Part shown: positions 9,244-19,400 of the stretch, one piece after another
How positions within the stretch are numbered: position 1 is the first letter of the stretch
Layout: every line of letters starts with the position of its first letter
The notes under the pieces: model-generated
The model's input: only the letters and a program-made list of their open reading frames with translations
Database searches by the model: none
Told to the model about the DNA's origin: nothing
Assembly: GCA_030546905.1 (NCBI GenBank)
Contig: JAUOPI010000031.1
Coordinates: 1-37,374, forward strand
Reading direction: 5' to 3'
Length of the DNA stretch: 37,374 bases
Origin: Granulosicoccaceae sp. 1_MG-2023
GTDB taxonomy: Bacteria > Pseudomonadota > Gammaproteobacteria > Granulosicoccales > Granulosicoccaceae
Program-made: the position numbers and the translations under genes

Positions 9244-9993
9244 TTACTGGAAGTCGAATCTGAGGCCGGCGGCGGCAAAGTGGAAGCGGGCGAAGTTATA
9301 GACCTCGTCATTGTCTGCGCCGCCGTCGAGCAGGCGATAGCCGAGGTAGCCCGAGACACGTTCGGTAAAGGCGTATTCACCGCGCAGACTGATATCAAAA
9401 GCCCGTCCCTGGGGGGCGGCCAGACCGTCGATTTCCAGTGCCAGATTCCAGTTGCGGGTCAGGATCAGGTCGCCTTTGAGGTGCAAGAGCGGCACAAAGC
9501 CCACATTGCTCTTGCTGCTGTCGGTGGCGTCTTGTTGCAGACGGATTTCCGCGTCGCGCACCAGCCCCGTGACCCCGAGCTGCAGGCGCGAGGTGTCCGT
9601 GGCGTAGACACGGTAGCGGTAGGTGATGCGGTGGGCGTCGAACTGATAGGTGGTTTCCACAGGGCCGGCGGCGAAACTGTCGCCATTGAAGTCAGTGGCC
9701 GCGTCGAGTTGGCCGTCGCTTTCGATCCGCAGCGGCGCATAAACGAGCCGCACACTGTGGCGCAAGTCATCTCCCCAGCGTTTCTCCAGCTCCAGACGGA
9801 CATAAGCGGCGGGATCGGCATCGGCCGCTTCGTCAAGATCAAAGCGTGTGCCGCTGTTGCCGGGAATGGCGACATCGTTTTTGCTGCTGTCGACCATGCC
9901 GCCTTCCAGCGTGACGAGGGTTTGTGCGTTTAGGGTGCAGCTTAAGAGGCAGGCCGCGCAGGCCAGTGGGTAGCGGAGAGTCCGTTTCGACAT
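9244..9993 (-). CDS. Predicted outer-membrane beta-barrel protein, function unknown
   Basis: A 249-residue exported protein that I cannot assign to a named family. A signal peptide (MSKRTLRYPLACAACLLSCTLNA) is followed by alternating polar/hydrophobic strands such as YVRLELEKRW, HSVRLVYAPLRIE, RITYRYRVYA, SRLQLGVTGLVRDAEIRL, NLALEIDGL, DISLRGEYAF and VSGYLGYRLL. It ends in a final amphipathic strand, AAAGLRFDFQ. This is the pattern of a small closed barrel of roughly 8-12 strands. The start was set at ATG 9993 because AAAGGA lies about 11 nt upstream and a signal peptide follows at once; the frame stays open upstream, but those residues look non-coding. The stop is at 9244. It stands alone, divergent from the giant plus-strand genes. 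Confidence 0.75.
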   Translation of the reverse strand: MSKRTLRYPLACAACLLSCTLNAQTLVTLEGGMVDSSKNDVAIPGNSGTRFDLDEAADADPAAYVRLELEKRWGDDLRHSVRLVYAPLRIESDGQLDAATDFNGDSFAAGPVETTYQFDAHRITYRYRVYATDTSRLQLGVTGLVRDAEIRLQQDATDSSKSNVGFVPLLHLKGDLILTRNWNLALEIDGLAAPQGRAFDISLRGEYAFTERVSGYLGYRLLDGGADNDEVYNFARFHFAAAGLRFDFQ

Positions 9994-10018
9994 GGTTATT
10001 TCGTCCTTTATCTGTGTG

Positions 10019-10278
10019 CGTAACCGGCAAAGGCTATACCGGCCCGGGGTGTTCGTCGATTGAAGTTTCGGAAACCTGCGGGTTGTATGTCCGACAGGAA
10101 AACATGCCAAACAGGCCCCCCGGTGGCGGCTCCGCTCGCTTGTCATAACGGCCTCTGTGCTGACCGCCGGGGGCGTCGCGGGGCCGTTTTCGCGGGTTCA
10201 GTAAGTCAGTGGGGCCCGATCATTGTTCTATTGCATATTCAAGTATCTGTGTCTGATTTTTAGGTAACAAAGCGATTG
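10019..10278. other. Divergent intergenic region with compound hairpins
   Basis: This lies between the divergent barrel gene and the first giant gene. CCCCCGGTGG (10117-10126) can pair with CCGCCGGGGG (10164-10173). Alternatively AACGGCC (10147-10153) pairs with GGCCGTT (10182-10188), followed by TT, with a nested GAC-GCC/GGCGTC stem. The two folds exclude each other. The second looks like a plus-strand terminator that would insulate the giant gene. The stretch from about 10205 to 10300 is notably A/T-rich compared with its surroundings. Confidence 0.4.
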
Positions 10279-10307
10279 TTGACAATTATTTTACAATTTT
10301 AGCTGAT
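10279..10307 (+). promoter_or_regulatory. Putative promoter of the first giant gene
   Basis: TTGACA (10279-10284) lies exactly 17 nt before GCTGAT (10302-10307). The second giant gene has TTTACA 17 nt before the same GCTGAT at the equivalent place. The -35 is consensus and the -10 is weak, so an activator or alternative sigma factor may be needed. The start of transcription would be near 10314, giving a leader of about 150 nt. Confidence 0.45.
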
Positions 10308-10340
10308 TTAGTTCTCATTTTTCTGACCGGCCTGTCGATA
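10297..10340 (+). promoter_or_regulatory. Conserved 44-nt promoter/leader block, copy 1
   Basis: This block matches 22381-22424 at 34 of 44 positions without gaps. The identical cores are TTTTAGCTGAT, TCTCATTT and GCCTGTCGATA. It ends 127 nt before the ATG (132 nt in the second copy). Apart from the start-site region, the rest of the two leaders is much less alike, so the block is a good candidate for a shared control element. Confidence 0.6.
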
Positions 10341-10453
10341 CCGAAGTCGATGACAGCCATAGCCGCGGTTGCGCTTTGTGCTGTCTGACATAAACCTCGC
10401 CGGCCGGATTGCCGGTGTTCTCATTCCATGGAAAGGGTAAGCATATGATCGAA

Positions 10454-10458
10454 AAAGG
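10454..10458 (+). promoter_or_regulatory. Ribosome binding site of the first giant gene
   Basis: AAAGG lies 9 nt before the ATG at 10468, in the sequence AAAGGCCGGA that is identical before the ATG of the second giant gene (22543-22552). The shared site and spacing fix both start codons. Confidence 0.65.
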
Positions 10459-10467
10459 CCGGAATAC

Positions 10468-13400
10468 ATGGAATTGCCGAACACCGCTTGTACACCCAAG
10501 CATGCCAGAGAAGCCAATGGAGGACGTCAAAGAGCGGGGCTGAACCGCTTTAGCGGGGCACAGCTTGCCCTCGCGACGGTGGTTTTGTTGTGCAGCAGTG
10601 CCGCGCATGCGGGGGCGCTGAGTTTCGGCCCGTTTGATCAGGGCGTCTACAGTGGTACCGGCCCGTTTAACGTTACCGGCACCTGTACTGATGCCGGCGA
10701 TGACTGCGGTGATGACGATACGCGGATCCGTACCGGCGATCTGATCCAGTACCGCTGGTCGGTTGCGGCGGCGGATATTGCCGCCGGTGAACCTGAATTT
10801 GCGTCTGTTATTCTCGAACAGACAATTACCCCGGGTGCGGACGCGGATATCGCATTTGACGAAATTCCGACCATTTGCCTCGCGCCGCCGCAGGGTACCG
10901 GCGGGACCGATCCTGCCTCTGCCATCACTGTGCATGATGACGGCTCGCAGACCCTGCTGTGCAATCTGGGCAGCATGGGTAACGGTGAGCAGATCTCCTT
11001 CAGTGTGCCGGTGCGCCCGCAATCGACTTCCTCGAACGGCGCGACCTTTACTACAAGCCAGTATGTCTACGCCCTGGATGCCGACGGTAACAAGGTGGTG
11101 CAGGATGTTGCCTATACCGACAATCAGGCTTACGAAATCTCTGCCGCACCGGCTTTCGATATCATCGCTGACCGTCGCGCGATCTATCAGGCATATGTCG
11201 ATGATTTTGATATAGGCAATGGTCCCGAGGACGGTTTTGTCTACTACTGGACGATTCATATCGCAGCCGATCAGGACCGTGCCGGCAAGGGGATGGAGCC
11301 CTTGGCCGATGAGTTCACCTTTGATCCGGGCCTGATCTTCACCAAATCCGACGGCGTGACGCCGTTTTATCCTGCATACAAAATCATTGAGTGTGTGCCT
11401 AATGCCAGTTGGTGGGGCAATACGGTATACGGTAAGGAATCGATCTATCCGGCTACCCCGAATGAGAAAAAGGTCGTCGATTCGGGCAGCTGTGCCTATA
11501 GCGGAGATTACAACTCCGGCTACACGATGACGGTCAGTGGTGCCGACACCACAGGTTCGCGCTACCCGACCGAGACTCTGAATGGCACGGATTTGTCAGC
11601 CGGTCCGTATTTTGTCGCAGCCTACCGTCTGCGCGTTTGGGTGCCGTTCTCAGCTATCGACGCGGAAGACGGGATTGATGGCAATGATTCCGGCGCCTTG
11701 AAGATGAGTAGCTGTGTTGCGGACTTTGATCCGCAAAGTATCTCCGGTACGTCCAATTACGCCAGCGGCGTTGAGCCCGGTTATAACGGCGCGGCGATGG
11801 CTGACGGCACAGCCAGTAACAACTGCGTGGGGCCGGTTGATGTCAGGATTGCGGCTGCCGGTTATTTCGATCACCGGGTGCTGGCCACGGCCGACGAGAC
11901 CGGCTCGAAGTGGAGCTACCAGCCCTTACTCGATACCTACCATAACGGTACGGCGATTGCCGAGCCCGGCATGAGTTTTCTGCATTGGTCGCGTATCTAT
12001 AACAAGGGCAGCACGAATTTCACCAACCCGACTCAGTGCGTGATTTTCGACAATACGGTTGCCAGGCTGACCGACCGTGGCAATACCGGCGCGCCGGCGG
12101 GTGAATATGCCTATGTCACGAACTTCTCAAAAAATGGGTTTGACTATACGCAATGGAAGGTTGAATACGGTACGGCTTCGCTGGACGGTGATGATCCGCT
12201 TGATAAAGACGCTGACGGGATTGCGGATTTTAATGCAAGCAGCGGTCGCTACGAAGGGACCTGGTCGGCGCAGCAAGCCACGCGTTGCGATGATACGACT
12301 GTCACCAACTGGACAGAAGACCCCGAAGAGATCGGGCTGGACAATGTAAACGTCGTACGGCTTGTGCCGATTGACCCGGATACCACAGTCCTGGAGCCCA
12401 GTCAGTATCTCTGGGGTTTTGTCCCGCTGGAGATGCGTGACACCTTCTATGGTGGTCCGCATGACGGGGAATCGATTCCGGTCGGTACCGTGGCTGCGGC
12501 CATGAGTACCTTCCGCAGTGATGAGTACTATCCGAACTGGCGCGGCCTTTCCTATGAGCCGTCGCCGGAGAATACAGCCATCTCCGGTGACCGGGTCACC
12601 CTGACACGCGCGACCGTCAGTGTTGCCAAGTCCACGCTTGAGCCGGCATCGCCGGCCGGCACACCGACCACAACGCTGGCGGGGAATAATGTCGTCTGGC
12701 AGTTGGACGCGACCGTCAGTTCGCAACTGGACTCGGGCTCGGTGGCGCAAAACATGGTCGTGACCGATATTCTGCCGGCCGGTCTGAGCTATAACGCAAG
12801 CTGCACCGCTGAATATGAAGGCGCGACTGCACCGACGCGTATTGAATACAATACGCCGGACGAGGGCGAGACCACGCTGAGCTGGTCGCTGGGTGATGTG
12901 AGCAGCGCTGAAGGCACTGATCCGATTATTTTCTGCACGGCGACAGATTCCCTGTTGCCGGGCGGTACCGTGGTGATCAATGAGGCTACGGTCAGTGCAG
13001 ATAATGCCGTGGAACCCGAGCCCTCATATCAAAGTGTCGCCCTGAGCCAGACCGGTAATATGCAGGCCGGTGTCTCTGTCGATGTCCCGCTTGACGGGCC
13101 GGACGATGGTCAGCGTTATACCCTGAGCTGGTACAACTTCTCCTCGGCAGGTGAGGTCAAGGCACCGACGATCATCAATGTATTTCCCTATAACGGCGAT
13201 GATACAGGCTTGTCACCGCGTGATCCGGCCTCGTCTTTTTCCGGCACGCTGAGCCTGATCGGCGAGCCGGAAGTGACCTTCTCGGATGGCAGCCTGCCCG
13301 GTGAAGACGAGGTCTCTCTGGGGACTTTGTACTATTCCGCCGATGCGCCGGCGACGATCAGCCATGATCCCAATGTCAATACCAGCAACTGGTGTGAGTA

Positions 13401-16400
13401 CGACGGCTCAGGCTTTGTCGGTACTGCCTGCCCGACGTCCTGGGATGATGTGACAGCCATCAAACATGTCTCGAACTATGCTCTGGAGGTCGATGGGGAC
13501 CCGCGTCAGGGCCTGGTGATGAGCTACGAGTTGCAGGCCAGCGATAATGCCAATGGCGATACCTACACCAATATGTTTGGTGTGGACTCGGCCTCCTTAC
13601 CGGACGGGCAGTATATCGGTGCTAAAAGCGGCACTGTGCTGATTGCCTCTTATTCCATCGGTGATCTTGTTTTTGTCGATATGAATGAGAACGGCGTTTA
13701 TGACAGCGGGGATCTGCGTGCGCCGGACGGACTGGAAGTACAGTTGTATGACGCCGCCGATGACTCGCTGCTCGGCACGACCGAAACCCTTGATGGCTTG
13801 TTCTTGTTCGACGGGCTGAGCGATGGTGATTACTACCTGAAAATTCCGGCATCGTTTTTCGGCAGTGGCGGAAAACTACAAGGCTGGGATGTGGCGCCTG
13901 ATGCACAGTCGGCCAATGCGGATGCGAACCAGGATCAGGACCATTCGGCCTATGTCAATGGTTCGGCTGCGGTCAGTGGTGTGCTGACGGACCTTATTAG
14001 CTTGTCCGCAACTGAGCCGGAGAACGCCTATTCGGCGCCACAAGGTGATGAGCCTGTCGGCGACAATGTGCTTGGCGTATCCGACCCGGATACCAACGAC
14101 GATTTCTCCAACCTGACCATCGATATCGGTCTGATCACCGGCGATGCGGATTCAGACGGCATTCCCGATGTGATCGAGTACGGTGACGGCGGGCTGACAG
14201 AGCCGGCTGACACCGATATGGATGGTACGCCTGATTATCTGGATACAGACGCCGACGCTGATGGCATTCCCGATAGCGCTGAGGCGGGTGCGGATCCGTC
14301 TTCGCCCACGGACAGCGATGGTGACGGGCTTGCCGATTACCTGTCGGGTGACTCTGATGGCGACGGCATTGCCGATAGCGACGAAGGCGTTACGGACAGT
14401 GACGGTGACGGTGTTGCTGATTATCTGGACCCGGATTCTGACGGCGATGGTATCGATGATCTGACCGAAGGTCAGGGCGACACCGATGGTGATGGTGTGC
14501 CGGATTATCTGGATACGGATTCCGACGGCGACGGCATTGCCGATGTTGTGGAAGGCGAGGTCGACACCGATGGTGACGGGCTTGCGGATTATGTGGATCT
14601 TGATTCCGACAATGACGGCCTGACTGATGAGCAGGAAGGCACGGCTGACAGCGATGCTGACGGTGTTGCCGATTATCTGGATCTGGATTCGGACAACGAT
14701 GGTGTGCCGGATTCAGTGGAAGCCGGTTTCGGATCTGAAGATGCCGATGCTGACGGTCGTGTAGACGGTCCCTATGGCGACAATGGTCTGGCCGATGTGC
14801 TGGAAACAGCGCCTGATGCCGGCGTTGCCGACGAGGTGCTGGACAGCGACGGTGACGGTGTTGCCGATTATCTGGATCTGGATTCAGATAACGACGGCGT
14901 CACTGACCTTGTTGAAGCAGGTACCAGCCTGACTGACGCCGATGGCGACGGTCGTGCTGATGCGGTTGTTGACGGCGATAACGACGGCCTGGCCGATGCG
15001 GTGATCGACAACGGTATTCGCGATGCGGACAGCGATGGCGACGGCATTGTTAACCGCCTGGACCCGGATAGCGACAATGATGGCCTGAATGATCTTGTCG
15101 AAGCCGGCGCTACTGACAGCGACAACGATGGCCTGGTCGATGGTTTTGTCGACGAGGACAAAGACGGGCTGGAGGATTCGCTGAGCGGCACGCCGCTGCC
15201 GCTGCCGGATACTGACGGGGACGCGCTTGCGGATTATCTGGATGGTGATTCCGACAATGACGGAATTGAAGACAGTGTTGAAGGTGCGGTTGATACCGAC
15301 AATGACGGCACGCCGGATTATCTGGATTCGGATTCCGACGGTGACGGTATTGCCGACAGCGAAGAAGGTACGGTTGATACTGACAATGACGGCACACTGA
15401 ATTATCTGGACCCTGACGCCGATGGCGACGGCATCGCCGACGCTATTGAAGGTGAGGATGATCTGGACGGCGATGGCACGGCGGATTATCTGGATACTGA
15501 CGCCGACGGTGATGGTATTGCCGATAATCTGGAAGGTGCGGTCGATAGCGACGGTGACGGTGTTGCTGATTATCTCGACCCGGATTCCGATGGCGACGGC
15601 ATTGCCGATGTTGTGGAAGGTGAGGTCGACACCGATGGTGACGGGCTTGCCGATTACATCGATCTCGATTCCGACAATGACGGCCTGACTGACGAGCAGG
15701 AAGGCACGGCTGACAGCGATGCTGACGGTGTAGCCGATTATCTGGATCTGGATTCGGATAACGATGGTGTGCCTGACTCTGTTGAAGCCGGTTTCGCTGA
15801 GCAGGACGTCGATGGCGATGGCCGTGTAGACGGTCCCTATGGCGATAACGGTCTGGCCGATGTGCTGGAAACAGCGCCTGATGCCGGTGTTGCCGACGAG
15901 GCGCTGGACAGCGACGGCGACGGTGTGGCCGATTATCTGGATCTGGATTCAGATAACGACGGCGTCACTGACCTTGTTGAAGCAGGTACCAGCCTGACTG
16001 ACGCCGATGGCGACGGTCGTGCTGATGCGATAGCCGACAGCAATAACGACGGCCTGGCCGATGTGGTGGTCGACAACGGTATTCGCGATGCGGATAGCGA
16101 CGGCGACGGTACGGTCAACCGCCTTGACCCGGATAGCGACAATGATGGCCTGAATGATCTTGTCGAAGCCGGCGCTACTGACAGCGACAACGATGGCCTG
16201 GTCGATGGTTTTGTCGACGAGGACAAAGACGGGCTGGAGGATTCGCTGAGCGGCACGCCGCTGCCGTTGCCGGATACTGACGGGGACGCGCTTGCGGATT
16301 ATCTGGATAGCGATTCCGACAACGACGGTATTGCTGACAGTGTTGAAGGTGCGGTTGATACCGACAATGACGGTACGCCGGATTATCTGGATTCGGATTC

Positions 16401-19400
16401 CGACAATGACGGCATCAACGACAGCGAAGAAGGCACGGTCGATACTGACAATGACGGCACGCCGGATTATCGGGACACGGATTCCGACGATGACGGTATT
16501 GCCGACAGTGTTGAAGGCACGGTCGATACTGACAATGACGGCACGCCGGATTACCGGGACACGGATTCCGACGATGACGGTATTGCCGACAGTGTTGAAG
16601 GCACGGTCGATACTGACAATAACGGCACGCCGGATTACCGGGATACGGATTCCGATGGTGACGGTATTGCCGACAGTGTTGAAGGCACGGTCGATACTGA
16701 CAATGACGGCACGCCGGATTACCGGGACACGGATTCCGATGGTGACGGTATTGCCGACAGTGTTGAAGGCACGGTTGATACTGACAATAACGGCACCCCG
16801 GATTATCTGGATACGGATTCCGATGGTGACGGTATAGCCGACAGTGTTGAAGGTACGGTCGATACTGACAATGACGGCACGCCGGATTATCGGGACACGG
16901 ATTCCGACGATGACGGTATTGCCGACAGTGTTGAAGGTACCGTCGATTCCGACAATGACGGCACACTGAACTATCTGGACCCTGACGCCGATGGCGACGG
17001 TATTGCCGACGCTATTGAAGGTGAGGATGATTTGGACGGCGATGGCATGGCGGATTATCTGGATACCGACGCCGATGGTGATGGTATTGCCGATAGTCTG
17101 GAAGGCGCAGTCGATAGCGACGGTGATGGTGTTGCTGATTATCTGGACCCGGATTCTGACGGCGATGGTATCGATGATCTGACCGAAGGTCAGGGCGACA
17201 CCGATGGTGATGGTGTGCCGGATTATATCGACACGGATTCCGATGGCGACGGCATTGCCGATGTTGTGGAAGGTGAGGTCGACACCGATGGTGACGGGCT
17301 TGCCGATTACATCGATCTCGATTCTGACAATGACGGCCTGACTGATGAGCAGGAAGGCACGGCTGACAGCGATGCTGACGGTGTTGCCGATTATCTGGAT
17401 CTGGATTCGGACAACGATGGTGTGCCGGATTCAGTGGAAGCCGGTTTCGGATCTGAGGATGCCGATGCTGACGGACGTGTAGACGGTCCCTATGGCGACA
17501 ACGGTCTGGCCGATGTGCTGGAGACAGCGCCTGATGCCGGCGTTGCCGACGAGGCGCTGGACAGCGATGGGGACGGTGTGGCCGATTATCTGGATCTGGA
17601 TTCAGATAACGACGGCGTCACTGACCTTGTTGAAGCGGGCAGCAGTCTGACTGACGCCGATGGCGACGGTCGTGCCGATGCGGTTGTTGACGGCGATAAC
17701 GACGGCCTGGCCGATGCGGTGGTCGACAACGGTATTCGCGATGCGGACACTGATGGCGACGGTACGGTCAATCGCCTTGACCCGGATAGCGACAATGATG
17801 GTCTGAATGATCTTGTTGAAGCCGGCGCTACTGACAGCGACAACGATGGCCTGGTCGATGGTTTTGTCGACGAGGACAAAGACGGGCTGGACGATTCGCT
17901 GAGCGGCACGCCGCTGCCGTTGCCGGATACTGACGGGGACGCGCTTGCGGATTATCTGGATAGCGATTCCGACAACGACGGTATTGAAGACAGTGTTGAA
18001 GGTGCGGTTGATACCGACAATGACGGCACGCCCGATTATCGGGACGTGGACTCTGACGCTGACGGCATCCCGGATGCGCTGGAAGGGACTGTTGATAGCG
18101 ATGCGGATGGTCTGCCGGACTACCGTGATAGCGACAGTGATAATGACGGTATCGCCGACGCGGTAGAAGGCGGGGCCAGTGGCGACGACATTGACGGCGA
18201 TGGTATTGACGATGCCTTTGATGCGGACGCGACCGGTGGCGCTGATAGCGACGGCGACGGTGTGGATGATGATGCCGCCGCGCTGGATTCCGATGGTGAC
18301 GGGGATGCAGATTATCTGGACCCGGATTCCGACGCTGACGGTATCCCGGATGCGCTGGAAGGAACGCAGGACACCGATGCTGACGGTCTGCCGGATTATC
18401 TGGATGCCGACAGTGATAATGACGGTATTGCTGACGCGGTAGAAGGCGGTGCCAGCGGCGCTGACAGCGATGGCGATGGTATTGACGATGCCTTTGACGC
18501 GGATACCAGCGGTGGCGCTGACCTGAACGGCGACGGCGTCGCGGATGAGGCCGGGGCGCCGGACACCGATCGTGACGGTAAGCCCGATTTCCGCGATACG
18601 GACTCTGACGATGACGGTATCGCCGACAGCGTTGAAGGTACGGTCGATAGCGACGGAGACGGTAGCGCCGATTATCTGGACCGGGATTCCGACGCTGATG
18701 GTATCGCCGACGCCGATGAAGGCAGCTCCGATCGGGACAATGACGGTACGCCGGATTATCTGGACAGCGACGCTGATAATGACGGTGTCGACGACGCGCT
18801 GGAAGGCAATGCCGACAGCGACGGTGACACGATTCCGGACTATCTGGACAGTGATTCCGATGGTGATGGTATCGATGATAGCGTTGAAGGCACGACGGAT
18901 ACTGACGGTGACGGTCTTGCAGACTATCTGGATAGCGATTCCGATGGTGACGGTATTGCTGACGGCGTGGAAGGCACTGTCGATAGTGACGCAGACGGTG
19001 TGCCGGACTATCTGGACTCCGATTCCGATAATGACGGTATTGCCGACAGTCTTGAAGCTAATGTGGATACCGATGGTGACGGGGTTGCGGATTACATTGA
19101 TCTCGATTCCGACAACGACGGTCTGACCGATCTTCAGGAAGGTGCCGGTGACAGCGATGGGAATGGTGTTGCCGATTATCTGGATTCCGATTCAGATAAT
19201 GATGGTGTGCCTGACTCTGTTGAAGCCGGTTTCGCTGAGCAGGACGTCGATGGCGATGGCCGTGTAGACGGTCCCTATGGCGATAACGGTCTGGCCGATG
19301 TGCTGGAAACAGCGCCTGATGCCGGCCTGATTGACCGGGATGGTGACGGTGTTGCCGATGAGGCTCCCGACAGTGACGGGGACGGTGTGGCCGATTATCT

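Noticed and set aside
8800-9933. 377-codon plus-strand frame antisense to the barrel and Imm-like genes
   Set aside because: The minus-strand reading gives a signal peptide, a barrel pattern and a recognisable Imm-like motif, while the plus-strand translation shows no family pattern.
16377-16964. Regular 84-nt repeats as a possible CRISPR array
   Set aside because: The period is wholly coding, in frame, has no unique spacers, and encodes a calcium-loop repeat continuous with the rest of the protein.
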